64,000 bases of DNA. Origin: JAWPMV01 sp038527215 (lineage in GTDB: Bacteria > Bacteroidota > Bacteroidia > J057). Below, piece after piece: positions 44,247 through 53,557 of this stretch. The notes under the pieces were generated by a model, which worked only from the letters and a program-made list of their open reading frames with translations, ran no database searches and was not told the DNA's origin. A program made the translations under genes and the position numbers. Location: the NCBI GenBank assembly GCA_038527215.1, contig JBCBGC010000006.1, positions 59,790 to 123,789 of the forward strand. The letters run 5' to 3'. Position 1 is the first letter of the stretch. Every line of letters begins with the position of its first letter.

Positions 44247-46748
44247 ATGTGTGCAATCCTCCGTAATTTTCTTCCAGACAAGTGGTATATGACAATATTC
44301 GCAGACAGGGTCCAATCTAGATGGGATGGCCGTGTATCAGGGCGCCAGCAACTATATGTTCTGCTCAGGCTGGTCTTACTGGCATGTTGGGGAGGGGCAG
44401 GTGGGCTCTTTCTGTATGGCCAATCTCCTGCCACCCTGCCGCCGACTCAACCCTGGGAGGCACACTGGATCAGCCACCCCACAGCCAGCCTCCTGGATTA
44501 TGGGGTGTTCCTTTTTCGGAAAAAAATAGCGCTTTCTGCGGTACCGGATAGCTTTCCGGTGCATGTTTCAGCCGATAGCCGCTATCGGCTTTGGGTCAAC
44601 GGGGCCCGGGTAGCCGAAGGACCGGCCAAGGGCGATTTACGGAACTGGCGATACGAAACCCTGGACCTTAGTCCATATTTGGATAGCGGCCAGAACCTGC
44701 TGGCGGCAGAGGTATGGAATTTTGGACCGGAAAGACCGGTAGCCCAAATTTCTGCAAAAACTGCTTTTTTGATGCAGGGAGGAGATTCCCTGACTCAGAT
44801 GGTCAATACGGGTCCAGCCTGGAAGGTCTGGCAAAATCAGGCCTATTCGCCTATTCCCCTTTCAGAAGCGCGCCTACGGGCCTATCTGGTCGTGGGTGCG
44901 GGTGAAAAAGTAGCAGGAAATGCCTATCCCTGGAACTGGCAGGATGCGGACTTCTCTGACGCAGCATGGCCGGAAGCCAGACGGCTTTCCCGCGCCTTCC
45001 CCAAAGGCACCGGGACCGGCACGCCCTGGATGCTGGTACCCAGAACGATCCCTTTTATGAAGCGGGAAACCATCCGATGGGATAAGGTCAGAGAAACAGA
45101 TTTCAGCAGCCTTTCTGATACTTTTTTGCAAGGGGTAGCCCCCTTGGTTCTGCCGCCGGATACCACGGTAACGGCCATCCTTGACCATGGACATCTTACC
45201 ACTGCCTATCCTATTCTGTGGGTCTCTGGTGGGCAAGACGCCCGCATTCAGCTTACCTATGCTGAATCCCTGAGTAGTCCGGGAGAAGGAGCCCCTCACC
45301 TACGCAAAGGGCATCGAGACGAAATAGAAGGAAAAGCCATGTTTGGGTATAGGGACGAATTTTATCCTGATGGCGGAAAAAACCGGCGTTTTAGTCCGCT
45401 TTGGTACCGCACCTATCGCTATGTAGAAATCCAGCTGAGCACAGGATCAGACAGCCTGTGGGTGCATGATTTGTTGGCTGAAGAAAGCCATTATCCCTTC
45501 GAGGAAAAAGCGAGTTTCCATAGCAAGGGCAAAAAATTCCAGGATATCTGGGAGGTAGGCTGGCGCACGGCCCGCCTCTGTGCCCATGAAACCTATGTAG
45601 ACTGCCCCTACTATGAACAGCTGCAATACGTAGGAGACACCCGTATTCAGGCCCTGATTTCCCTCTATGTTTCCGGAGATGACCGCCTGATGCGCAAAGC
45701 CATCCTGGATTTTGATCTTTCTCGTTCTGCTGAAGGCCTGGTCCAAAGCCGCTATCCCTCTTCCGTCGAGCAATACATCCCACCCTATGCTTTGTTTTGG
45801 ATCAGCATGGTACATGATTATTGGATGCATAGGCCGGATTCGGCTTTTGTCCAACAATGTCTCCCAGGGATGCGAGCGGTCCTGAGCTGGTACCGGGGAT
45901 ATATGGGCGAGTCAGGCATGCTGGAACGTCATCCCTGGTGGAACTTTGTGGATTGGGCCTGGCCCTGGGATCCGGAACAAAGTGTGGGAGGGGTTCCTCC
46001 TTTGGCAGAAGGAAGATCCTCCATTCTTTCCCTGCAACTGGCCTATGTGCTGGGGCAGGCTACAGAATTAGAAGCGGCCCTCGGAGACGCTGACCGATCC
46101 CGGGACTATGGCGCCTGGCAAACCCAGCTAAGTCAATTTACCTTTCATCACTGCTGGGATATTCCCAAAGGCTATATGGCGGACAATCCTACCAAAAACT
46201 CCGTCAGTCAGCATGCCAATGTTCTGGCCATTTTGACCGACGCCATCCCTCCCTTTCAACAAGCGGATCTCATGGAAAAAATCCTGGCCGATACCTCCAT
46301 GACGCCTTGTACCTTCTATTATCAGTTTTACCTACATCGCGCCCTGGTAAAAACGGGTCTGGGAGACCGCTATATTGATCGACTAAAGCCCTGGCGGGAT
46401 ATGCTGGACATGGGACTCACTACTTTTGCGGAGAAACCAGAACCTACCCGTTCGGACTGCCATGCCTGGAGTGCCAGCCCGAATTATGAGCTCCTGGCCA
46501 CCATTGCTGGCATCACCCCTGCAAAACCGGGCTTTAAGGAAGTTCGAATTGCCCCGCATCTGGGGAAGCTCAAAGAGGTAAAAGCGCATATGCCCCATCC
46601 ACAAGGCACCATACGGGTAGAGTTGTACCGAAGGGGTAAAAAAGGCATCAGTGGGTATGTGGAATTACCGCAGGGCGTGACGGGAGAATTTTCCTATCGC
46701 GGCTATAGAAAAACCTTAAAAGCAGGCCGCCAACGCGTATTCTTTTAG
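44247..46748 (+). CDS. GH78-like alpha-L-rhamnosidase
   Basis: This 833-aa protein has an N-terminal signal region (LLRLVLLACWGGAGGLFLYG) and beta-sandwich domains with ADSRYRLWVNGARVAEGPAK and YETLDLSPYLDSGQNLLAAE, then VWNFG. An (alpha/alpha)6 barrel follows from about 410. The diagnostic GH78 region appears as DCPYYEQLQYVGDTRIQALI, a variant of DCPxRxxxGWxGD, followed by HPWWNFVDWAW. A C-terminal domain follows. It would hydrolyse alpha-linked L-rhamnose. An alternative start is the ATG at 44289. It diverges from oadG with a 167-bp gap. Confidence 0.88.
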   Translation: MCAILRNFLPDKWYMTIFADRVQSRWDGRVSGRQQLYVLLRLVLLACWGGAGGLFLYGQSPATLPPTQPWEAHWISHPTASLLDYGVFLFRKKIALSAVPDSFPVHVSADSRYRLWVNGARVAEGPAKGDLRNWRYETLDLSPYLDSGQNLLAAEVWNFGPERPVAQISAKTAFLMQGGDSLTQMVNTGPAWKVWQNQAYSPIPLSEARLRAYLVVGAGEKVAGNAYPWNWQDADFSDAAWPEARRLSRAFPKGTGTGTPWMLVPRTIPFMKRETIRWDKVRETDFSSLSDTFLQGVAPLVLPPDTTVTAILDHGHLTTAYPILWVSGGQDARIQLTYAESLSSPGEGAPHLRKGHRDEIEGKAMFGYRDEFYPDGGKNRRFSPLWYRTYRYVEIQLSTGSDSLWVHDLLAEESHYPFEEKASFHSKGKKFQDIWEVGWRTARLCAHETYVDCPYYEQLQYVGDTRIQALISLYVSGDDRLMRKAILDFDLSRSAEGLVQSRYPSSVEQYIPPYALFWISMVHDYWMHRPDSAFVQQCLPGMRAVLSWYRGYMGESGMLERHPWWNFVDWAWPWDPEQSVGGVPPLAEGRSSILSLQLAYVLGQATELEAALGDADRSRDYGAWQTQLSQFTFHHCWDIPKGYMADNPTKNSVSQHANVLAILTDAIPPFQQADLMEKILADTSMTPCTFYYQFYLHRALVKTGLGDRYIDRLKPWRDMLDMGLTTFAEKPEPTRSDCHAWSASPNYELLATIAGITPAKPGFKEVRIAPHLGKLKEVKAHMPHPQGTIRVELYRRGKKGISGYVELPQGVTGEFSYRGYRKTLKAGRQRVFF

Positions 46749-46815
46749 CGCTGGATATTGCAACAGTTCCTCAATCTTTCTAGCTTAGGGCTAAAGGTTT
46801 TACTACTACCAGCCC

Positions 46816-48498
46816 ATGTCTGAATTATATCAAGACCTCAAATCCCAACTGGAATATTTTTACCAGTATGAGGCCAGCCAGCCTGACAAGGTGTTTCTCC
46901 GACAGCCTTTTGGCGACCAATGGAAAACCCTCACTTTTGCCGAAGCCGGACAAGAAGCCCGAAAAATGGCCACCGCCCTGAATCATATGGGCTTGCAAAA
47001 AGGGGATCACGTAGCCATCGTTTCCAAAAACTGTTATCACTGGATTCTGGCAGACCTGGCGATCATGATGGGGGGCTTTGTTTCTACCCCTTTCTATGCC
47101 AATCTTTCCGCCGATCAGATGACGGAAGTCTTGGAAAAAAGTGATGCTAAAGTGGTCTTTGCCGGGAAACTGGATGCCTGGGACAACATTGATCAAGGCA
47201 TCCCTGCGGACTTTCCCATTATTCGCTTTCCGCATTACCCCGGCAATGCCAAGGTTAGCCGAGGAAAAGACTGGGACGAACTCATTGCTAATCACGCTCC
47301 CCTGGAAGGCAATCCGCTGCCTGCCCTGTCGGACCCCTGGACCATTTTGTTTACCTCAGGAACCACCGGTAGCCCCAAAGGCGTGATTCACGATTATGAA
47401 AACTGCGCCCTCATCATTCGCTCCGAGGTGCTAAAGGACAGCCTTAAGTCCTTTTCTACGCCTGAACCTCGCTTTTTCTCCTTCCTGCCACTCAATCATA
47501 TTGCCGAAAGAACCGCGGTGGAGATTGCCGCTTTTATCAGCGGAGGCAGCATTTCTTTTGCCGAGTCCCTGGACACTTTTGTCCAAAACCTCCAGGATAC
47601 CCAACCGACCCTCTTCTTTGCCGTGCCCAGAATCTGGACCAAATTTTATCTGGGGGTCATCGCCAAAATGCCGCAAAAGCGGCTGGATTTGCTGTTGCGA
47701 ATTCCCATCATATCCGGTTTGGTCAAGAAAAAAATCAAGCAAGGCCTGGGATTATCGGAAGCCAATATCATCATGACCGGGGCCTCCATCACACCGGAAA
47801 ACCTGAAGCAATGGTACCGCAAACTGGATATAAATCTGCGCGAGGTGTATGGCATGACAGAAAACTTTGGCGGCTTTACCCTGATGCCGGAATTTGGGCA
47901 TAAACCTAATACGGTCGGTAAACCCCTGCCTTTCGCCGAGGGAAAAATTCATCCTGATACCGGGGAAATCATGATGAAACTGCCCTGGATGATGAAGGGC
48001 TATTACAAAGAGCCCGAATTGACGGCCCAGGTTTTGGTGGATGACTGGCTACACACCGGAGACAATGGAGAACAGGACAGCGAGGGCTATTTCAAAATCA
48101 TCGGCCGGGTAAAAGATGCCTTCAAGACCTCGAAAGGGAAATTTATCGTGCCTACCATCCTGGAAGATCACTTTTCGGATAACGAACTGATCGAACAAAT
48201 CTGTGTGGTCGGTCTGGGCATCGCTCAACCCCTGGCGCTGGTGAATCTTTCCGAAATTGGCTTAGGCCTCGATAAGGGAGAGGTTGAAGCTCGATTGAAG
48301 GAAGAATTAGCCGAAAATAATGCGCATTTGCATGGGCATGAGGTCATTTCCACCGTGGTGGTTTTGAAAGAAGCCTGGAGCCCGGAAAACCAACTCCTTA
48401 CCCCTACCCTGAAGGTGCGGAGAGGCGCCATCGACCAACGCTTTATGGAGCAGTACGAAGGCTGGCATGAGGGCGCTGGAAAAGTAGTTTGGGCCTGA
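46816..48498 (+). CDS. AMP-binding acyl-CoA synthetase
   Basis: This 560-aa adenylate-forming enzyme ligates a carboxylic acid to CoA. Characteristic motifs are the phosphate loop ILFTSGTTGSPKGVIHDYEN (about 175-194), FLPLNHIAERTAVEIAAF, LREVYGMTENFGG (about 340-352), the hinge region HTGDNGEQDSEGYFKIIGRV and the lysine segment FKTSKGKFIVPTILE. The overall profile matches long-chain fatty acid-CoA ligases. The location beside a sugar hydrolase shows no pathway link. A 67-bp gap follows the GH78 gene. Confidence 0.88.
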   Translation: MSELYQDLKSQLEYFYQYEASQPDKVFLRQPFGDQWKTLTFAEAGQEARKMATALNHMGLQKGDHVAIVSKNCYHWILADLAIMMGGFVSTPFYANLSADQMTEVLEKSDAKVVFAGKLDAWDNIDQGIPADFPIIRFPHYPGNAKVSRGKDWDELIANHAPLEGNPLPALSDPWTILFTSGTTGSPKGVIHDYENCALIIRSEVLKDSLKSFSTPEPRFFSFLPLNHIAERTAVEIAAFISGGSISFAESLDTFVQNLQDTQPTLFFAVPRIWTKFYLGVIAKMPQKRLDLLLRIPIISGLVKKKIKQGLGLSEANIIMTGASITPENLKQWYRKLDINLREVYGMTENFGGFTLMPEFGHKPNTVGKPLPFAEGKIHPDTGEIMMKLPWMMKGYYKEPELTAQVLVDDWLHTGDNGEQDSEGYFKIIGRVKDAFKTSKGKFIVPTILEDHFSDNELIEQICVVGLGIAQPLALVNLSEIGLGLDKGEVEARLKEELAENNAHLHGHEVISTVVVLKEAWSPENQLLTPTLKVRRGAIDQRFMEQYEGWHEGAGKVVWA

Positions 48499-50429
48499 TC
48501 ATTCCACGATGAGTATCCCTCGCATCACCACGTGATGTCCCAGCACGGTGCAGACGTAGGTATAGCGTCCGGGGGTATCCGGGGCCTGAAAATAAATGGT
48601 CTCGGTGCTTTCTGGTTCCAATAAGTTGGTATGATACAACACCTCTTCGGAAGACGGAATGTAGGATTTGGCGATGGCTTCGATGCCTAGTTCAATTGCG
48701 GCCTGCCCTACCCTATCGGCAGATCCCGGCTTCACCAGCACCCAGTTGTGTTGCATGTCGTCATTGTTGTTGAACTGCAGCTTGACCTTGGCCCCGGCTT
48801 GAACTTTCAGCTCGGTTACATCATACTTCATGCCGGGCAAGGTGCCCAGGCTAAGGGTGGCCTCTATCTTTCCTCCCCACTCCGCCGGCATGGTGGTCAC
48901 CCGCTTGGTGGAATTCACTTCGTTGGTGGTGGCTGAACTGGCGTTTTGACTTTCCGTGGCTCCGGCCGGGAGTTCATTCAGGGTGTAAAAAGCCAGATCG
49001 TGCAGCAATTTCTGGCCCTGGGCATTGCGGATCCCTGGCGCATTGATTTGGTGAACAAAGCCTTTTTTTAGCCCTTTAACCACCAACCTTACACTCCTTC
49101 GGTCCCCGGCTAGTTCGGCCTTTTCTATCTGACAAGGCTGGACTTCTATAGCGGGACTGCCGTAGACATGATGATATTTATAGGTGAAGTTTTTGATTTG
49201 ATAATGCGCAGGGTCCAGGGCCGTGTTTGGATCAAGGGCCTCGGTAAAAACCAGGAGGAAACCATCGGTCTGCACGTGGATGGATTGGACCTCAAAGGGC
49301 GTTTCTCCGGTCCAGGAGAGGCGTTGAATGCCATAAGGTTCTTTGCCGGTACTGGCCCAGCCTCGGTTGGTCATGCCTACAAACAGGCTTTGCTGATCCG
49401 GGGCCCAGACTTCCCGCAATAAACCGGAGGAAAAACCCTCGCGAAAAGGGTAACAAGCGCCCTGATAGACGCCATTGATCTGCTCTAGCTGCATCCGCAT
49501 GATTTTGCTTTGGCCCTGATCTCCCACCAGAAATTGTCCGGCAAAAGGCCCAAACTTTCCGGCTTGCGATCCTCCAAAATATCCGACGTGGAGATACCCA
49601 TCACGCCATGAGGAAACCAAACCGCAGGGGGTTTAACCTCGGGAATTTGTTTGGCGGCCTCGTACAAGGTACCAAAGGAGTCATCTATGGAGGCCCGGTC
49701 AAGCGACAGGGGCGAGCCCGGCTCTTTGGTCCAACTCAGTCCTGAGGGATTTCCCACAAAATCGCCCTTTTCCACGTGGGTTACCCGGCCTGAGCCGACC
49801 CAGTCTCCCTGGTTGTCAGAATAGAATATATGACCCGCTTCATTTAAGCCTGTGCCTGCAGGCGAACGCATGCCGGTAGCATAGGGCATCATTTCCCCAT
49901 CCGGGGTGATTTCCAGCATCCAGCCCCGCCATTTGGAGAGGCTTTCTCCGTAACCAATCCAGGACAGGTTGAGGGCGACCAGCATATTTCCATTGGGCAG
50001 GAAAAATGGCCCATAGGAATAATCGTGATAATTGCCCGAAAGGGGCCACTGACAAATGCTTTCGTATAGATCGGCCTTATCATCCCCATCTTCATCCACC
50101 AGACGGGTAAGCTCTCCTCGCTGGACGGTGTACACCGCTCCATCCCGGTACTTCAACCCCAACGGTTCATGGAGCCCCCGGGCAAAACGCTTGAAGTTCT
50201 CCGGACGGGCCTCCGTAGCATAGGGATCCTGAATCATCCACACTTCCCCTCGCCGGGTACAAACCACCAACCGACCATCCGGCATAAAATCCATCCCCCC
50301 TACTTCCAACACAATGTTTTCCGGAATAGGTAAGGTTTCCAGGCTATAATATTTCTCTTCCTGCGCCTGAAGTTCAGGCCAGATCATTCCCAAAATAAGG
50401 AGTAAAAAAACAGGGCGAAGGCTTACCAT
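48499..50429 (-). pseudogene. Frameshifted sorbosone-dehydrogenase-like/azurin fusion
   Basis: Two overlapping frames together make one protein. The 5' part (50429 down to about 49565) has a signal peptide and a beta-propeller of the PQQ/sorbosone-dehydrogenase type (NIVLEVGGMDFMPDGRLVVC, GTGLNEAGHIFYSDNQGDWV followed by GSGR). The 3' part (about 49565-48499) continues it (GKFGPFAGQFLVGDQGQSKI) and adds a beta-sandwich and an azurin/plastocyanin copper domain with ligands in DMQHNW, CTVLGHHVVMRG. A one-base deletion around 49561-49567 (minus-strand reading AAG|CC) would explain the break. The 3' frame has no ATG start. It may be a sequencing error, a true mutation or, less likely, a programmed shift. 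The upstream PA14 gene overlaps it by 7 bp. Confidence 0.75.
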
Positions 50430-52222
50430 GTGATCGAATAACTTAGGGTTTGGTCTTGAGTGATGGGTAAAACTAATTCCTGAAAAGAACCGGCGCGGCG
50501 CACCACCGCCTGGCTCAGTAGCTCAGGATCTCCGGTAAGCATATACCGAGGGCCTGCAATGCCAAAAGAACCCTCTCCCAAATTCAAAATGCTGGAAGAG
50601 CGGGCTAATAACAGCCAGGCAGGAGAGCTCAGGCCTGCAATGCTTAAGGTGCGCTGCATGCTGCGGCCGGTATCACCCGGGCGAATATAATCGGTCAGGC
50701 TGCCTTCTTTAAGCTGATATTGGAGGATGGGCTCATCGGCCTCATTCCACTGATAGCCTTTAAACCTCATACCTTGTTCTTCCTGCAGCTGTTCCGGCCA
50801 GGGGGTGTTGGTCTCTTCCAGATAAGCCAGGCTCGGCAATCCGTGTTGAGAGATCGGAAAGCCTCCTGCCTGCGCTAATTGGGGTTCTCCCCGGTTGACC
50901 CACATTTCGCGGGTATTGATAAAGCGGCCCTCCCAACACTGCAACCAGCTCATATTGCCCAAATCATAGTTGAAATGCTGGCCCACCGGGAAGCCCACAG
51001 AGGCGGCATGCGTGCGCTTTTTTCTGTCAAACATCACAAAACCCCGCTGCAGAACCACTTCCTCCTCTGCGGAAAGCCATTGAGGAACTGGGTTTTCGAA
51101 TATCCGGGCTGAACCCGGTGCATGCAAGGCATGGCGAGCTACCCCAGGTCCTTCTACCCAGCATTCCAGTCCATACTTCCAGCCCCGGTGTTGTTTGGCA
51201 TATAGCAAGCGATAATCATGTTCTCCCTGGCTGAGCGAAATGGTCCCATAGCGAGGCGGATCGGTATATTCATTTTCGCCATTATAATCCACCACCAATT
51301 GCCCATCTATCCAAAGTTGGGCGCTTCCTTGCTGTTTCAGGCTAAACATATAGGCTCCTTCCCGCGGAATAACAACGCGTCCTTCCATGACCAGGCCGAA
51401 TTCCCGGTCTGCGCCACTGAGTCGAAAGGAAAGGCTGTCAGATTGGTTTTCAATGGTCGGTCTCATCGTAGAAAAATCCGGCAGGGAGTCTTCGGCAGTA
51501 CTTTGAGAGGGCAAATCATAAACCTTATAAACCAAGCCAGGCATGCCTACCTTGCTTCCGTCATAGGTTTTGAGTCCGGCATCTTTCAGAATCAGAGAAG
51601 TATTCTCTGTAGCGATGGCCAACTGAGCAGGCATGGCTTCGGCGGGAAAAGCCTGTTGCGCATAGACCTCCTGACCGTTGAGCACCAATCCCAAGGAAAG
51701 CAGGCCTTGCTGGTCTTGCCATTGCAGCGCCAACTGTACGTCCTGCCACAACCCGGCATCTCTGGCTGCATCCAGTTTGGGTTGAGCCAGTAATTGGTCT
51801 CCTTGCAGCAGACTCCCGGCGACGTCCTCGCTGTCCGTATCTTTTCGTTCTCCGAATAGGAGTTGATGTGCGGAACCCAGTTGTAACATGAGTTTGCCTC
51901 CGGGTTCCAGGAAAAAAGAAAAGGCCAGCTCCAGGCCCTGGGTGCCATCTGCTATGGGCAGCGAAAAGCCTGCCCCGCTTGGATCGACCCGAATATCACC
52001 GTTTTCATCCGGGGTCAACGTCAACTGATCAATTTCCTGGTTCCACCATAAGGCCGCCAGCCTAGGGGCATCGGGCGGAAATTTGTCGAGAAAAGAAGGA
52101 AAAGGTAGGTGGGTGGTCATTACCGGGGGAGCTTCCGGAACATCGACTACATAATTGGGTTCTGAACAGGCCAGACAGCATCCCAGACACAGGATGACCC
52201 AGCGCAACATAGTAGTAGGCAT
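50423..52222 (-). CDS. PA14-domain lipoprotein paired with the azurin fusion
   Basis: This 599-aa lipoprotein (RWVILCLGCCLAC signal, C19) contains a PA14 domain at about 250-360 (MEGRVVIPREGAYMFSLKQQ, SAQLWIDGQLVVDYNG, GEHDYRLLYAKQHRG) and DUF6797-like N- and C-terminal regions (LPFPSFLDKFPPDAPRLAAL). The family usually forms one cassette or fused protein with a PQQ-type propeller and a cytochrome or azurin domain. Here that partner is the frameshifted gene at 48,499-50,429, and the two overlap by 7 bp. The role is probably a periplasmic sugar-oxidising or electron-transfer complex. Confidence 0.75.
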   Translation of the reverse strand: MPTTMLRWVILCLGCCLACSEPNYVVDVPEAPPVMTTHLPFPSFLDKFPPDAPRLAALWWNQEIDQLTLTPDENGDIRVDPSGAGFSLPIADGTQGLELAFSFFLEPGGKLMLQLGSAHQLLFGERKDTDSEDVAGSLLQGDQLLAQPKLDAARDAGLWQDVQLALQWQDQQGLLSLGLVLNGQEVYAQQAFPAEAMPAQLAIATENTSLILKDAGLKTYDGSKVGMPGLVYKVYDLPSQSTAEDSLPDFSTMRPTIENQSDSLSFRLSGADREFGLVMEGRVVIPREGAYMFSLKQQGSAQLWIDGQLVVDYNGENEYTDPPRYGTISLSQGEHDYRLLYAKQHRGWKYGLECWVEGPGVARHALHAPGSARIFENPVPQWLSAEEEVVLQRGFVMFDRKKRTHAASVGFPVGQHFNYDLGNMSWLQCWEGRFINTREMWVNRGEPQLAQAGGFPISQHGLPSLAYLEETNTPWPEQLQEEQGMRFKGYQWNEADEPILQYQLKEGSLTDYIRPGDTGRSMQRTLSIAGLSSPAWLLLARSSSILNLGEGSFGIAGPRYMLTGDPELLSQAVVRRAGSFQELVLPITQDQTLSYSITW

Positions 52223-52372
52223 TTAACAGGTGTTTGAAGGAAAGATACCAAAATAAATTATATTGAAAACGGGGATCAGGGCTTCCAAAGAAGATGATCT
52301 CTGAGGGCATTTTGTCCGTAAGGAAACAAACTACTAGGCAAAAGAGTCCTAATATTCATACCCACCATCTGG

Positions 52373-52381
52373 CGCTAACCT
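52373..52381 (+). promoter_or_regulatory. Putative promoter of the beta-lactamase-like gene
   Basis: TAACCTTCG at 52373-52381 is a loose match to TAnnTTTG, preceded by TCTGGCGC. A near-identical TCTGGCGCTA(A)CCTTC context lies upstream of the hydrolase gene at about 34,605-34,618, which supports a shared promoter type. It precedes the ATG at 52424 by 42 bp. Confidence 0.4.
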
Positions 52382-52423
52382 TCGTTTTTGAAAAAAGGCC
52401 TCTGCAAATCAAACTCATTCAAC

Positions 52424-53554
52424 ATGTACCAGTCGTCCAACCGAATCCTCTTTTTTCTGGCCCTGATCACCGGTGCTTACCTCTTCCCAGCCTGTAACAA
52501 TCAGGCTCCCCCTCAGCCCCTTGAGGAAGTGGAAGATATAGAATTACTGATGTCGGATTTTCAAATTGCCGGCCTGAGCGTGGCTGTCATTAAAGATTTT
52601 CAGATTGAATTTCTCGAGCATCATGGGGTTACGGACCAAAGGCAAAAAGATGATGTTACAGCCAGTACCCTTTTTCAAGTTGGAGATATCAGTAAGTCCG
52701 TAACTTCTATGGCTGCGCTGGCTTTTTCTGCCGAAGGAAAAATACCGCTTACGGTTGATATCAACAATTACCTCACCTCCTGGCAGTTGGAGGAAAACAA
52801 TAACACGGCGATCCAAAAGGTCACCCTGGGTCGCTTGCTTACCCATACCGGGGGGATCAATGAAGAAACATTTGCGGGTTATGTGGAAGGAGAATCTGTG
52901 CCTTCCCTGTTCCAACTACTCAATGGACAATCGCCCGCTAACAATAATCCTATCCAGGTAACCGCTACTCCCGGAACCCAGTTCAATTATTCTTCTGGAG
53001 GCCATTTGGTCATTCAACAGGCCATGGAAGATGTATCAGGGACGGATTTCGCCAGTCTGATGAAAACCCGAATTTTTGATCCGATTGGCATGGTCAGCAG
53101 TGCCTTCGAACAACCGCTTTCCGCCAACAAACAAGTAGTAGCAGCCTCCGGACATACGGCCCAGACCCGGGTACTGGATGGAAAATATTATACCTATCCT
53201 CAATTGGCTCCTCTCGGCTTATGGTCTACCGCGGAGGATATGGGAAAATTCCTGATTGAAATTCAAAATTCAGCCCGAGGCCAGTCCAACCAGGTGTTGG
53301 ACCAAAGCAACGCGGCTAATATGATTTCTTCCCTGGTCGTCAATGGTTTTGGGGTAGGCTTTTTCCTCCAGGATATCGGCAATGAAACTTACTTCCTGGA
53401 GACTGGCACCAACAGTGGATATACCGCTTTGATTTTTGGCCACAAGGAACTGGGCATTGGTACGGTCATCCTCACCAACGGTGAGGACAAACTGGAATTC
53501 GTGGAGCGGATGCTCAACATCGTAGCCACTCATCAGAATTGGCCTGGATTCTAA
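52424..53554 (+). CDS. Degenerate class C beta-lactamase-like lipoprotein
   Basis: This 376-aa lipoprotein (signal RILFFLALITGAYLFPAC, Cys24) has a penicillin-binding-protein-like serine hydrolase fold of the class C beta-lactamase/esterase family. The active-site motif that should read SxxK is D88-I-S-K91 (FQVGDISKSV), so the serine nucleophile is replaced by Asp. The Tyr motif is intact (FNYSSGGH, Tyr189). The C-terminal HxG box appears as ETGTNSGY, lacking the usual His. These substitutions predict loss of hydrolase activity, making a binding or regulatory role possible. The earlier TTG start (52388) is not used, since the lipoprotein signal begins at 52424. Confidence 0.82.
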   Translation: MYQSSNRILFFLALITGAYLFPACNNQAPPQPLEEVEDIELLMSDFQIAGLSVAVIKDFQIEFLEHHGVTDQRQKDDVTASTLFQVGDISKSVTSMAALAFSAEGKIPLTVDINNYLTSWQLEENNNTAIQKVTLGRLLTHTGGINEETFAGYVEGESVPSLFQLLNGQSPANNNPIQVTATPGTQFNYSSGGHLVIQQAMEDVSGTDFASLMKTRIFDPIGMVSSAFEQPLSANKQVVAASGHTAQTRVLDGKYYTYPQLAPLGLWSTAEDMGKFLIEIQNSARGQSNQVLDQSNAANMISSLVVNGFGVGFFLQDIGNETYFLETGTNSGYTALIFGHKELGIGTVILTNGEDKLEFVERMLNIVATHQNWPGF

Positions 53555-53557
53555 GGC

